In this document: positions 34,474 through 49,546 of the stretch, piece by piece
Position numbering within the stretch: the stretch's first letter is position 1
Layout: the number at the start of each line of letters is the position of its first letter
Origin: Strongylocentrotus purpuratus
Lineage: Eukaryota; Echinodermata; Echinoidea; Camarodonta; Strongylocentrotidae
DNA length: 64,000 nucleotides
Direction: 5' to 3'
Assembly: GCF_000002235.5 (NCBI RefSeq)
Contig: NW_022145613.1
Location: forward strand, 4,390,447-4,454,446
Made by a program: the position numbers and the translations under genes
Notes under the pieces: model-generated
Told to the model about the DNA's origin: nothing
The model's input: only the letters and a program-made list of their open reading frames with translations
Database searches by the model: none

Positions 34474-37400
34474 CAGCGAAGAGAGCGAGCAGATAGTGTC
34501 ATTTTTGTTATGATAATTAAACTCAACGCAGCTTCCATCCGTCACATTTCAATCAACTTCTGCGGTTTTCGAGACTTAAAACGCGGTTTATTAATTCCAT
34601 TTATTTGATCAAATTGAATAGTATTTCAATGCAATTGAAATGCATGGTCTATGATGGGCATCGTTTCGCAAAACGAGCCCACAATCACAAGGAGATGTGA
34701 CATTTTGATGATGGATCGCTCCGTTCACTTAGAAAGGGTAAACTATTCGTAAATACGTCTATTGCATTTCCTGTTGGATTTGGTGCCATAAGTTTCACTG
34801 GCGATCTCTGAAATGAACTGAAAAGCAGCATCGAGTGTGTGTTTGTATTCAAATGAGTTAAAACACATTGTCATCATTAAATTAAGGGCGCTTTCCAATT
34901 GAGTTGTGTAAAATATATTTAGAATTTTGAATTCATCGGACTTCATCAGGGGAAGATATGAACTTAGTCTTATGATTTATTTATTTATTATTTTTGCCTG
35001 GCATTAAATGAAGTAAAAATACACAAAGAGCTTTTGTCATGGAAAATACGTAGCAATATACCAATACAGTATGAACAAAGAAGAAGATAGACACACGAGT
35101 CAATCAATGAGGATAACCTCAAAAATTGTGAGTTCAGTCGAGGAAGGGATGACAGGGAAGGGGGTGGGGGTCCTCTATATTACCTGATGCAAAGCTGAAA
35201 TTGTGATTGTCAAGGATATAGAGCTAGATATGATTTGTAAGCAACATTTTCTTACTGCTCTGACAAATGAAACTATCATTTGTTGCATGTTGTTTGTTGT
35301 TATTATACCATAAATAATTTAGAAACATGTATAACCGTCGATTAATTTATGAAAGCAGTTATCAACATCTTGTAATTGTTTATCACGAGTAATGTCATTC
35401 GGCCCTACGCTTTTAACAGGTTTCAACGGGAAAAGATGGTTATGAAAAGAGAGCGCACTGCCTGGGATGCAATGAGTTGTCATTAATATGCTATTAGTGG
35501 ACGATACGAAACTAACAGAGATAAATTAAACACTAAGTACAGGTAACATTTTGGATAGAAACCGCAGGTACATTACCATTGGGTGTGTATTACTTGTCTT
35601 GTTGAGCACAGGTCGAATCGTTAACATCGATTTCATCCTCGAATGCAACAACAACAATGTCAAATTTATGAAATGGGCTGAGTATTATTTCAGTCTCATA
35701 AAATGTAAACGGTCATCTCTTGATCAAATACTTGCGTATTTTACATCACCACCTGTTTTCTATATATACCACCCTCTTCTCAGGACGTTACCCACATTAG
35801 CTGCTTCCACCACCGCCTCGGAGCAAGGGATACGGCGTTTATTTTGCATTCATATTCCATGAGAAATCATTGAATTCTAATCAGCCTTGAATAGATTCTT
35901 GTCGATGCCCTGGCGGAATGGATGAAAGAGGATTTAAAGTAGCTCAAGCCGCAGGTACAGGTCACCACATATGTGCACTCGCTCGGGTTGCCCATTTTGA
36001 AGTGGAGAGCACCAAGTTGTGTGTTTTGATGCTAATTCATGTAAACACTTAAGCTCCATCGCGAAGCGGCCGCGCTTCCGAAGTACCATCGACGACTGAA
36101 TATGTTATTTACGGCACACGGCGACATGTGAATTGCACCCTTTTTAGAATCTTTACCCCATCCTTTGGAAGTGCTTGGGCTGGCTTTTGAGGCAAACCAA
36201 CGCGAAAAACGGTAACTCTGTAGTGGCACTCTAAGATAACTCGTTGAAAATAAATGAAAGTTAATGTAAAAAATTGTCTGAATGCTACTACATGTTAGGG
36301 TATAATTATGAATAATGTAGAAAGCACTAGAGCGTATGAAACTGGTGTCATGAAATTATTTATTTGGTGTAACAAACATTAACATTAATGACAATGGTGT
36401 TATTATTAGTATCAATGATTGGTTTCGTGTTTCGAACTTAATATAATTATTTCATGCTTGCAAGGAATTTATAATCGTTCAATTATCTAAAGAAGAATGT
36501 AAAATACATGCAAAGCAATAAACATTGGGAAAACGAAATTTCTTTGAACAAATTGTTTGAATCCATATAGATGTTCATATCTTTACAACAGGTGGATGAT
36601 GGGAATCGATGACGTCATAGATTTGTGTTCTTGTGACCGAAATGTCTGGTACGTGATGAGCATTGTTGAGAGGAACATGTTAGACTTTCATCAAAATTTT
36701 ATTATTTATAATTGATTTACCGGACAATACGCGTTATCAATCATAAATGTCAGTAAAAGAAACATTTGCTAGGCAATGTGGGGAGAGGATAATAGATTAT
36801 GATGACCGAATGGTCTGAGACATGTCTATTGTTTATAGCAGAAATAGATCAAAGAGAGGGAGATTATTTACACTAATTGGATATAATCGTGTGTATATCG
36901 GTTGGGAGATGGAAGCTGATAAAGGATTAATAAGTAGTCATTAGTTAAACATTACTACCAATTTTGATAACATCCGTTTTTGCGCCAGATGGGCGTTATC
37001 TGCTAGATTTTAATTTACAGCTAATACCCTTTTTGCTCCAAATAGACGTCGATGTGAAATAATCAAGATACTGAATCATAATATCTCTTACAATTGTGAT
37101 GAATGAACGTACCAAGACGAATCAGGTATAGAGAGGGAGAGAGATACTAAAAAGAGTTGACAAAGTGACAGGAAAATTGACGGAGGTTCAACCTTAATTG
37201 TATGAGAGGAACCGATCATGTATCACGCGTGTAGGTGTCTTTCATCTCAGGGTCAATAATACAAAATATAAACAAGTAAAAAAAAATTGCTTCTGTGACA
37301 ACTTAACCGTGTTTGACATGGCGTCTGCTGGGTTGTTTTGCATGCAACAAGGATAGCGTGCTAGAGTGCGTGAGTGGAATGGTTCTCTCACTGCTGTTTA

Positions 37401-38760
37401 GCATTACAGCGATATCATAAATTCTGCCTGTAGATCGCACTGTACGTCACGGAACGAAGGTCTGTGGAACAACCGCAAATTGCCATTGATAACAGGTCTC
37501 ATCTCAAACTATTACTGATGGTGGCGCCTGGCAAATTGGAAGTGTTAATTCGATGTCATATTGAGTAAGCTATTCATGCGAGCCGTTAAGTTTTGTTAAT
37601 GGGTTTGAACAATTTCCATTGTGATAGTTGTTCAATATGACATGAAGTGTTCAAGAAAATGTGAAATTTGATGCGATTTCAAATAGTAAACCATTTTCAC
37701 AAATGATTACGCGTATCAAAAATTGGTATAGAAATTAAAATGCAAGTCATTAGATTAGAAGTTCAGAATAACAAGTATACGCACATTGACGGTTAATCCA
37801 ACAATTTTTTTTCCTAGCCCAATTACGAATAAAAAGAACGAGTCATCCTGCTGGCCTTTTAAGTTTCAATCGAAAGAGCACTATCACGTGACCCCACTAT
37901 ACCTCTAAGGTTTGTGCCGCGGTGGAACGCACGTAAATCGTTTTAGATTTCGCTGATTAACTAGGTGACGAAAAACACGAGAAGATTAGGCATACAGTGG
38001 ACTTAATACACAAGTAGGAGAAATATGGCGTGAGGAAAGAAAGTATTGTGGACTTGCAGAGTTGAACTCTAATGCTTACCGAGCTTTGCCGTAGCACGCA
38101 TGGAGATGGAAATAGCATTGCATGATTTACAAGGCAACAACGTTTTGGTAATGAGAGTTTGAAAGAGTCTGACATTGTACGGTGTAACCAAGTGAAGCCC
38201 CTCTTTGTTCCCCAAGAAAATATCCAGGGTCGCTCTTCTTGTTAAATCTCTCTGATATGAGGCATGTTTGTCATTGCTAGCAAATCAGCACATGGCCAAT
38301 TTATTTCTTAATTACGTAGAGTAAGGTAACCTTTTAAGATAAAGCGTACCAGCTGTTGTACTTGTCCCAACCAAGATTACTCTGATTACAATTTAATATC
38401 GTAAGTAAACAAATATATATCAAAAGTGTGTCGTGAGCCCTATGTAACAGGCCCATATCCAATGTTCATGTTTGCGTAGAGATATAGAGTTTTGTTTTGA
38501 ATGTTGAAACAAGATAATATTACTCTTGGCAGACCGACTTATTCCTAAGGGTGACATTTTCTCGGGAGGTACCAACGGGATTTGTGAAATTAATGACATT
38601 TAATCATGAAAGAGCATTCGGGACAAGACCTTACAAACACAGTATAGCTTTCAGCAGCTGCTCTGAGGGATAATTAAAATCAACGTTGCGAAAATAAAAT
38701 ATTAAACACGTATAAAATAGGGGACTAATCTCAATCACTATTTAGATTTTAAACTTTTCT

Positions 38761-38934
38761 ATCTGAACACATATCATGACCAAGTATACAATAACCATAG
38801 TTATGACAAAATATTATTTGTAAAACTTGATTCAATAAACATTTTTTATCGAAAGACATATCATGACCAAATATAAAATAACTATCGTTATGAAAAAAAA
38901 ATACTTGTAAAACTTGATTCGAGGTAATCAAGCT
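38761..38934. repeat. Two-copy tandem repeat, 87-base unit
   Basis: ACATATCATGACCAA recurs 87 bases apart (38769 and 38856), followed in both by TATA(C/A)AATAAC and TTGTAAAACTTGATTC. The unit is a multiple of three, so the minus frame (38749-38997, 82 codons) contains the peptide repeat GHDM...NQVLQ twice. I do not recognise this peptide. Confidence 0.88.
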
Positions 38935-41900
38935 TGATCTTTGGACAATATTAGCAATATTAGCAAGAATTTGCTCTTCAAAAATAGACTTAAGCATTTG
39001 AAATCAAAGTAAAGTAAGGCAAATTCAATTTTCAATCATTGTACAGTCCATTCACCATGTTCTACAGCCTAATAGGGATTATAACATCCGGCAAGCTATC
39101 TACCAACTTCCGATATTTTAGCTTACCTGTTCGTGAAAAAATACATTTAAATTGAAAATAAATTGAACATGATGTCGACAATTTTGTTCGATCATGAATT
39201 CAGTTTGTTTATTCTGAATTACATTATTCCTTATTATCGCTGGTCCTTCTTTTTTCACCAGTAACACGACCTTGTTTACACTTTGTTTCCAAGTCTCACC
39301 TTAACTGCTTCTTTTACCTCTTGTACGTCCATGTGACAAGGTGTTGTGCTGAAAAACACTCTAGAAAAACTGTATGGATGAGTGGCTTTGATCTTGACAA
39401 AGAAGCCTTTGATATTCTGGTCAGACCCGCGTTCGATCTTTCGCCCTCAATAGTTGATCGAACCACTGGTTTCTCACGTACAAAACTCCAAACGTGCATG
39501 CGATCGTGAAGTTAAGATCGGTTTTAGACCCTTGATCCAATCGAGAAAGTAGCTAGATCATTGGGCATGACCGCCACCTAGTCCGAGCTGTTAAACGTAA
39601 TTCTCTTCTCTTCTCAATTACGACACCTTTTTCGTGTCTTACTTCAAACAATCTTTGAAGTCTGCCGAATCACAAAACGTAATACAAAATATAGATTTGG
39701 AATAATGAAACCATGATGGGAAACATACCATTGGTGAACTAACTAGCTTAGCAGAATAATAAGTCATACTCAAGTACTTTAAAACTATTAATCTGCAAGA
39801 AGATCGTTTGTTTTATGAAACAGCACTAATCATTTAGCACTGTATTTATCAGGCGTTATGCATATCACAATTCACCAACGATAATCAAGTATTCATTCCT
39901 GTAGCCATATACCAATTACGCACTGCAATCCAGTGTCCTAAAACTATCCCCCTCTTTTTCTGAATTAAGGAATATATTACGTATTCGAATATTTTCTTTG
40001 TCTTCACGTTCTTCTGAATGTATGTCTTATATTTCTCATTTGTTAAATACAAGACTTGCCTATCTTTTGTTGCATATCGTTCAGGTCAAAAATTATGATC
40101 TTGGCTTTCTCGTTAAATATATATGAAATTCAATCATAATACAACACAAATACTGAAGAAAAATACCCGAAGTAATTTGTATGCTATTACTTCTTCACTG
40201 GGAGAACACTGGGAGAAAGAGGCAGCTGTTCAGCTACACGTTCCTTCTTGCCATAAAATGTACAGAATACAATAAAGCAAAACCAGTTCCTCCTTAGAAA
40301 TCATGATTCAGATTAGGGGGAACATGAAAAGGAATCTCAATCAAGCTTGGCTCAATTATGCATTATAAATAGGTCCTACGGTTACATCCAGTCTAGCCTA
40401 TGATTATTAGACGTAAGGGGAAGCGTATCTAGGCCAACTAATTCAAGGCACACAAAGAGGGTCGGTTCATGAAACAGTATGAACATTAAAGTGAAGATAC
40501 AAAATTTCATAGAACGGGGAAACCTTTGTCACCATTGTCACTTCATTAATGTGTTAACCTAAATAAGGTACCATTCTGATGGTAGTCATGTATTCAGGGC
40601 TTTCCATCTTCAACATTCTTATCCGTTTAAAAGATATTTTGAGCCATGAATATTCATAGGAACCATGCTTGTCTTGAGTTTATAAAAGATAAGTTCTTTT
40701 TATCAGTCTTCTGTATTAACTGTGATCTAATATTTATCAGTTTGTATTGCATAATAGCCGAATTCGTTTAAATTAGCAACAATTTAGTAGTAAATAATAT
40801 TTTACATAAAACCGAACAAAGAACTTTTGAAAGGGAACGCATCAGAATTAGACGATAGTCATTCTTACCAAAACAAAGTGTTCCTACAACTATATCATGT
40901 GAATTTTAAGCAAAACCGCGAGAGTTTAAATAGTAAATAGTAAAAGTTGTAAATAGCAATGTAACGGCCATCAACATCAATAATCATCACTCGACTAAAG
41001 AGCAACAAAGTTAGAAACTATTTACTTTTCCAACTTTTACACATTAAGATCTTTCAATCGAGGCAACTCCCCATGGTAACTTTGGTGTAAGACCAAACAC
41101 GAGGTAATAAATGTCGACCTCATTGCAGTTTGATGACAAGGCCAGTGGTACAAGAGCCTAAACGCTACATGATTAAAACAAACCGACATTACGAGCTAGC
41201 CTGGCCGACAATCAAGCTATGAAAGACAATCTTTTACATCAGGTGGCGTGAGTCTTGAGAATAAGTCGACAAGAGCCAACATGATCCAAGACGTGAGCAG
41301 TTCAAGTGGTCCTTGCCATGCAAGGTTTCGACGAGATGTAGAGGTACGTCAGAGTGTCGTGTGTGCACCAAAGGGTAATCATTTTTCAATCCATTGGGAC
41401 ACTGTCGCATCAAGCACCTCGTAAAATTCGTCATCTAAAATATCAGAAGCCAATTTCATTTTTTTGTCATTTTCTACAGGTTCTGAGAAAGGGTAGCACT
41501 GTCTTTGCTATTTTATACTCCGCTGTTATTATTTTCTTATTCTTACTTATAACCTAGCAACATATTCCACAGGTGTAAACCAACAATATTATTGTTTGAC
41601 GCCCCCAACCCCCACGCCCACACACATACACACTGCAATACGACATTATTGACGTATACCTTATAACACCAACATATAGACAGGTACAGTTTTCCCTTTC
41701 AAGCTGATCGGGAGGTTCCAGATTCTTATTTCACACGCCCAGCTATCCATTCCTTTTGATAAAAAAAATTGTTTGTGCATTATAATTGAGGGATACAGTG
41801 GGATTGAGAGTCCATAAGGTCTAATCGGCTTCTCAGTGACTATGGATTTGTCTTTACATATCTACACCGAGCCATAGAGCAAAATCCCAACATATCTAAC

Positions 41901-44900
41901 CATGTTTACGCAAGCACCCAAGACAATCGGAGGTAGATGTAAACAAGTGAAAAAGACGACCTTGCACTCTAAAGAGACAACATCTACTGTTGGGGCAGTG
42001 GTATTTTTAAAACACGGTTGTGTATTTATACGCTAAATATACGATTCAGAGGATTCGTATTTAGATCAATGAATTCGCCTCTCCAAAATAATACACTTTA
42101 CAGTCTCCCTACCGAAAACTATCTTCTTTCTATTATTAGAAGAAAGATAAAATCTGGTTTAAATCTGGAACTGTTAGAAGCATCTGTAACGAATGAGGAA
42201 TTAAAGTTTCAAATAAAGTAATTTTTCACATATTATCTAATGACCTTTTAACCATGTTTCAAAATAGTTTCTCTACCCGCCGTTTATATCACGGAATATT
42301 CTTCTTCTTGGTGTTTATCACTTTGATGGCTATTTTGATGTCCTCTCTCTGAAAACAACCCTTCAGCAGAGATATAATAAATGTAACTAATAACAAAACA
42401 AGTAATCAAAAAGGAAATTGGAAGAGAGATATAAGTGTGATACAATGAAGATAAACAACAAGGTGACAGGACTTTTATGCGTGAGTGGATATTCGTCAGG
42501 ACTTACATAGCTTGGAGGAGATTGTGTGTAATATATTGCTTTTTTGCGCCTTCTCCTTGATTAACAGGTGTGAAAGCATGTTTATCTGCCCAGGGTCTAT
42601 CAACCACAATCATCATGAACATTCAGTCTCTGTTTGTGCGGCATCATTTAGCCACCCGACGTGAAAGGCTCAACTAAAAATAGTTTCAGATCAAACTTTG
42701 AGGAGCACAAGATATTGGAAGGGGTACAACACTTTTACCGAGAACAAAGGAAAAGCATAGGTACCCATTTATGATGAATTTGAAGTTATTCGTTGGTCTA
42801 TTGTTGACAGCATGTACTGACAAAATATTTTATTTTGAAATTTCAGGAAGGAGTCTTCGGTATTGCATCTAGTTGCCATGATGTAGTTGTTTTGCTTTCC
42901 AAACCATCCAAACAAAAGATGCACAACCGCTACTGTTTAATACGCAAAATACACAGATATGACTAGGTTATTGACAGCTGCTGACTTTTGGTAAACACCG
43001 ATTTACTAACATATTAACGTGTATGGCTGGTTCTTTCCTGGGAACTTAGTGACGAGCTATTCCATTAACCAGACATTATTAAATATATTTGTGGCTTCCA
43101 CCCAGTAAATAAGATCGATTGATCGATTTATAACCAGACATTATTGAATGAACTACAATACTTGAAATCCGGGTTGCACACATTATGTAGGGCAAACTTC
43201 TGGTTAGTACAATCAATTATATATTATGTATATAAATGCATAAAATTTGGAATTGTTAGTTCTATCATGTGACTTGGCCTTCAATCCTTTCGCTGACATA
43301 TGACCTCAACATCTTAAAAGAGATGCATCAAGTTCTGTATTTGCAAGAGACTAGCCACGTATTCTACATTGAATCGAAAAACCTATGGTTTTGGGATATT
43401 AATAGAATTGACACTTTGTCATCATTTGAGAAAACAATGAATCAATATCATTTGAGGCAGGAAAGCATTATCTACCTTTATACATTGCTCCTGATTAGAG
43501 GATGATATTCGGGGAAATTAGAAAGTTTCCTGAGTCTGATTATCTCGAGATGTCCCGGATGTTAAGAAAATATTCCGACAACTGATTTGATTTCACCAAA
43601 TGTTGTTTTTTTTGTTAAAAGAGAGAGCGCCCCACCCCACATTTAGATTAGCTACCCTTATGAATGATTTCAGTGCACACTTTTATATCGGACTTTTTTC
43701 CTTTGACACTAACCCCAGGGCCGCTACGTCTAGACGTTTACGTCACCACTTCTCGAAGACATCACCGGCCGGAAATTATAAGCCGCTCAGAGAAATTTTG
43801 ATGATAGACCCTCTTCCTTAATTACAACTATGTTTCCTCTTAAATAGTCTATCTAGGGTCGCATTGTACACCTGTTCCCTTTACCCAAAACAGATTGTAA
43901 GAACCACCGCATCTTTTAGATTGGAACCCAAAGTAAACCCCACTCATGTTGCGTTGGTGTATACAATCAAGTATATCTGTTAAAGATTCTTAGAAACTGT
44001 CTGACCTTCTGTTACAATGTTGACGCGTAACATTCCCCTCCTTCTTCATACATTGCCTCTTTATAATTTAACTTCATATAGAAACCTTTGAATTAATTCC
44101 GCAGTGCATATTGACACTCCTACTCCTACTTCAGCTGAGCTCTCTTTTTATAATCCTAAAATTGCTTATCGTCCAGAGGTTGAGCTTTCTTTCAAAGCCT
44201 GCCTTTATTTGTACGCTGTATATCGGGTATCGACCGTCGGGATATAACCAGGAAATTAATCACAATTTGAAAACATGAGTCTCTCCAGAGGAGAGGGTTT
44301 GTTTTGTTTGTCGCTTCGTTCTCATCAGATAGACTTGTTCTACTCGTACAATCGAGGGCCTTTTGACAGGATTGACATGGCAAAACTCTCTTGCAACGCT
44401 GATGGATGAAGGACAAAAATCTATCAATGATGTCTTTTTTTCTCCGTAAAACTTTGGCACGAGACGGAGTGACGTCATCTTGGAAAGTCAACTGAATCAA
44501 TTGATCATCTCTATGTTGTAACAATGATTGAGCAAATTCGAATTTTAATCAGTTACTGATGTCTTTCAACAACATATGGTTAGCATAGTGCTTCATTCAA
44601 GATAGTACATGTTTGACGCGATGTCTAGAAGGGTCGGATACAAAATCACTAAATAAATAAATACTTTGTTGCGGACGGGGCAGAAAGATACCCAAGAACA
44701 ACTAACACAAAATTCAATTATATAAAGAGAAAGAAAAGAATATTAAAAATACATTACTTGCATTCTTATCAACGTGACTTTCCGAATCGAAGAAAACCTC
44801 CAACCTCAACATAAACACAGTTTATATCAACACAGTAATGGCAGTAATTGAGCATGAACATTTCGACTGCCAACTTCTAAGAAATGCTATTTTGGGAATG

Positions 44901-47900
44901 AAATGCACTCTGAAAAAGAAATTATTGAAAAAAATGACCTTAAAAAGGCTTCTGAACAGTTGGCTGAGTGCTACATTGAACTCGAAAGTCCCTATACATC
45001 CAATACAATTTCTGTCCATATGAATTGATTTCATATAGCAAGAGATTTGTATGATATCAGGTCGTAAAAAGGCTAATCTAAAGAAATCCCCTCACTTATG
45101 AATGAACCAATAGCCATCAATTTGAGAAACACTCAACAATAAAATAGTCAATTCAAATATTAAAAGACAAAGTTTTCACACCGACATCCGATTTCAGATT
45201 TTTGTTGCCTAAAAAATTCATTCGTTTTTCTCACATGAACCCTCGCCCACACACACATGCGCACACGCGCATGTACACACAAAATTAAATTAAAACTTAT
45301 GAAATAAACATGCAGAATTATACAAAGTGATATGTATTCGAAATCATCAATGTTCTATAAATATATTTTACATTTATGACATTCTACGTAATATATAAAA
45401 ACCCAAATATTCATTATTATTTCATGGTACAAGCTTCCTTCACCGATAGCACATTTTTTAAATATTTTTATATTATAAACATCCTCTTTGGAGATAGAAT
45501 CAAGTATGTTAATTTATGACTGTGACACGATACATTATATCAAAACACATTATTTCGAGCTAACAGCAAGACTTACAGTGGTAGTGTAGACAACTATAAA
45601 CAAGATCAGTACAGGTGTTTCAGATCATAAGCTGCAATCAACATTGCAAATAAAAAAATGTGATGGTATGTAGACATGTAAATCGAACGTATAAGAGCCA
45701 TTACTCGACCCCCTTCGAAGAAGAACGACAAAACCAGTGGGGTCAGGCAGGTAACAGCACTTAGATGAACGCACTGTTCCACATTCTTCATTCTATCGGA
45801 ACTAACATGGAGGCTACAGGTCTGATGTACCAGATACAAGCAATTAAAGAGATTGAAGAGAGTATAGGAAGATTGGAGTTTAATGGAAAGATTGATATGT
45901 CTGTCGCGTCTACACGCCACAATATGCTCTCCCTCGTTACCATGGCAACCATCCAATCCCTAAAAGAACTTTGACAGTAGTTGGGGTGAGCACCGAATAG
46001 GGGCATTTTGGATGTGAATAGCGGCGTGGGAAGGTTTTCTCCTACTCAGAAGGACCTCAATCATTACTTCAATCTCACATTATGGCATCTTGCCTAGATA
46101 TTAACATGTTTTCGGAATGTTTACCTATAAATTATATTCAGTCTGCCCAGGAAGTCTGATGGTCATGATAATGATTATAATGAAGGAATTGAAAGTACTA
46201 AACAGTTAATTACACTTTTAGTATTTCGATATCATAAATCATCTGATCTTAGGATGTAGTATGGACATTCTTTAGTCGGCTTAATTAAATTGCTCCCCGT
46301 AAATCCAGATTAATGTGTTTAAACAACAGGAGTGCACTGAATTGAATGTTCTAAAAAAAAAAAAGTTTGATGAGACATTGGGGTTTCTGACTGAGCCTAA
46401 ATGTCAGAAGTTCAAAGCAACTGATGGTAAATTAAAAAGAGAATATATTGAGAGGAATTAACGTGACTATGATGCTGCAGGAACGCTCGAGAGCATTACG
46501 TTAAAAACTCCCAGTCACTGATAGCTGGAAGACCACGTGCGTCCCTACCACTTTCCATGGCACCATGTGAATAATACATGTTTCTAGAGCTATCATCGGG
46601 ATAAACGAGGGCAAATAGAATAAAATGTGACGCTTGGGTATGAAAATCAGGGCAATGGGAGTTCGAGAACATTGTTGAGGTCATGCACTATATCAAAACG
46701 TACCAGTGTTGGGTGATGATTATGTGGAGTGGATGGATTATGCATGGATGAGAAAACAGAACATTATCTGAAATCGGAAGGTAGGCTTTCCTCAATCATG
46801 ATGATTGGATGGTTCTTTTGTTTCCTCCATGATGTGATACAGCGTCTTAAATTTACCATTTCACATTTCAACATGGTCATAGAAGCACTTGATCGGAGAC
46901 GCGAAGGTCGAGGGCTCCAGCTCTTGAACGGTAGATACTTCTTTAAGCAAGGCATTTAATCTATATTGCTTTTCTCCGCTTGGGTATTAAAAAGTAAGAT
47001 GTGAACAATATTGTGATATGGTCAGCATTGTGCAAGCCTGTAAAGATGTAAAAGGGCACCTTGCTCCTGCACTCCTCAGGAAGTGGAGAAAGTGCTCACA
47101 TTATTGGCAGACAAGCGACCAGGGTAATGGTATGTTTTCAAATTGCCTTATAATTGAATTTAGCGCCTTCTAAATTCAGTCAATTATCATTTTTAAATCA
47201 TTTTCAGGTCCAAAACAACGTATATCCTTTCAAGAAAACCCTTAAATAAATAGCAGTGGTAGTTTCCAAATATATATATATACATATATGGTCAGGAGGT
47301 ATTTACGATTCTAGTACGCCTAACATGTGGGACTCTTGAAAAGCCTTTATGTCAGTGGATGTATTCATATTTGAGTTTCATCACCGAAATGGATTCTCTA
47401 TTCAATAAATCAGTATATAATTTGATAATAAAGGAGCAGGCGTCGACTATATATCCCCGACGAAAGTAACATTACACGACTGAATACATTTTGTTTTTCG
47501 TTCCGAATGCCACGTCAATTCAGCGTTATATAATGCATATGATGTTTGATGTATATATGAAGACTATCATAGTATGTGTATGAAACCTACTCATATACTT
47601 TGAAGTAGACATAATATATGCTTCTCTATCTGTTCCTGTTTCTACATTAAATGACTGAAGACTGAATTACTATCAAGAAATATAACAAATCACTACTACT
47701 ACGATAACAATATACTACTACAAAAACATACGCTTGCATTGTATCGCTTTTAGACAAACTGTCCTTTGAGACAAAATGGTCTATAATGCAATTATAAATA
47801 CGTAGGGAAATGAGATTAAAGGATGGAGGCGAACATTTCAAAAAAGACTGAGGAAAGTTAAACGGCAATTAAAGAGTGTGCAAAACTGATTTCAATCAAA

Positions 47901-49546
47901 GAGATTAAATATTCGACGTCTTTGATCAGATTAACGTTAAAAGCAAGTCTTCAATCGTGCATGCATGGGACTATAGCGTAGTGACGTACATGCGCTGGGA
48001 GAAAGAGGGGGGAATGGAGGGAGAGTGAAAGAAATGGGGGAGGGCAGGGTGGAAGGGATTTGAGTAATATTGAGGTTGAGTCGGGTTACACTATTGTTTA
48101 CAATAAATTACCCGAAAAAGAAGTCTAAAAAAAGGAAAACGTGCCTGGACAGACACGAAGTCAATAGAGAGCAAACGGAGAACAGTCTGGTATGTAATAG
48201 GGTTGCGCAAGATCCCAAAGCCTCTTCTCTTCCTTTGGGTAACATTCCAACGCAATTAATAAAACATTCTATCGTGGATGGTTTGGCGTAATACTCCCGC
48301 AGGTATCATCCATCAGTCTCGGTCCCACACATTGCTTCTTGCTGCAGCTTTCCTTCGACGCTTCACAGCCCTCTTATATATGGCGCAATGAAGCGGTTTG
48401 ATTTAAAACCGCATAATTCGTCCAATATGGCTCATACCCCCTTCTCACGAGACACAGAAGAAATCGAAGACTCTTGCGGCTCGCCATAAAGAAATCCCCC
48501 CCCCTTGAAAACCACTGGAAAGACGTGAATATAAAGGCTAGTTTACGTCCCTTTCCTCCATTTCAAATAATTCTTCTTAATCGTTTTAATGTTGACAGAT
48601 ATTCTGCGGTACATTCTTTTTCTTTAAAATCTCATATTAAAAAGCAAACAAACACGAGTTTTCTGCGGTTGGTAGATGGACGCTATATTCACGTTATGTT
48701 ATTTCCTGCAGCTCTCTCCATTGCACTCTTTTTGCATTGCGTAGTAGTGGTTGAGTTACCTGTTTTTACTTGTAAAAAGCATGCTTATTAAAATTGCCTC
48801 CATACCTGTTTACATTACAACCAAGGGTATGGTATTTATTTACTAAATTTTCACTAAAATGTTAAGACATTATAAAGACCTAATTATCTTTTTCTACATT
48901 TTGCTGTGTGAATTCATTAATAACTTGGCGAATATAATTATACGGATATATTCATTCCCATACCATGCACTGTAAGACAATTTCGTAATTATTATACACT
49001 ATTGTATGGTACCGTTCCATTCACTAAGAATGTGTGCTGTAATATCGAAATGGGAACGTTCTTCCCTTTATATCATGTGAAATTGAAGAAGACTAGAAGC
49101 AGGTATGAAGAGAAAGAGAAGCAGGGTAGAAGGTGAAACGAAATGACTGCCATCATGGCTGCATTTATTGGCAAAACCTTAAAGAAAGAGCCTGACATCT
49201 TATCTGGCGAGCATTGTGAGGTGTTTTCTGTGCCACACAATCAGGAGCATTTTGAATGTTGCATCGGTAAGGGTATCCAGCGAAGTGCTCCGGTGTACCA
49301 TGAATGATAACATTAGACTGCAAGGCCTAGGGATTCAATTTCCACCATTCCCCGTAATGCTTCCCGGTCTGTTCGCTCTCTTAATAAGCCAGGCAGACAG
49401 AGATAACGAATGACATTCAGAGACAAAGATGCTGGCAGGTAAACCCACTCCTCAAAATTCAAAATAAAATGTTAAAATCATAGAAATGAACGTGGCCATT
49501 TCAACTACCAAGATACTTACTCACACACACACTGACCCCACTCAAA
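38935..49546. other. No recognisable gene
   Basis: AT-rich sequence with scattered short ORFs. The longest are 44192-44524 minus (110 codons), 45606-45956 minus (116) and 48474-48791 plus (105). None shows a domain I recognise, and several overlap ORFs on the other strand. Minor repeats: a direct repeat AACCAGACATTATT at 43067 and 43132, (TA)n at 47272-47288, a purine tract at 47998-48063, and CA/GC runs at 45248-45280. Confidence 0.55.
47272..47288. repeat. Short (TA)n run
   Basis: ATATATATATATACATATAT. Confidence 0.9.

Larger units (their letters stand above)
31993..38760. other. No recognisable gene
   Basis: AT-rich sequence. It contains the GA tracts at 33739-33945, a hairpin at 34444-34473, a CRE octamer at 36610-36617, and unrecognised short ORFs (32251-32592 plus, 35551-35862 plus, 36032-36229 minus). 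The GC-richer patch at 36050-36220 shows no splice-flanked coding frame that I can identify. Confidence 0.6.

Noticed and set aside
39314..39509. Overlapping 61-62 codon ORFs on both strands (plus strand with FDLDKEAFDILVRP)
   Set aside because: They look fairly complex, but there is no recognised domain, no clear splice context, and both strands are open, as happens by chance in locally GC-richer sequence.
40929..41045. Possible inverted repeat built on TAAATAGTAAAAGTTG
   Set aside because: The arms match only in pieces and with shuffled order. AT-rich low-complexity sequence explains it.
45606..46006. 116-codon minus ORF and opposing 69-codon plus ORF
   Set aside because: Mutually overlapping antisense frames with no recognised domain. 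I could not decide that either is real.
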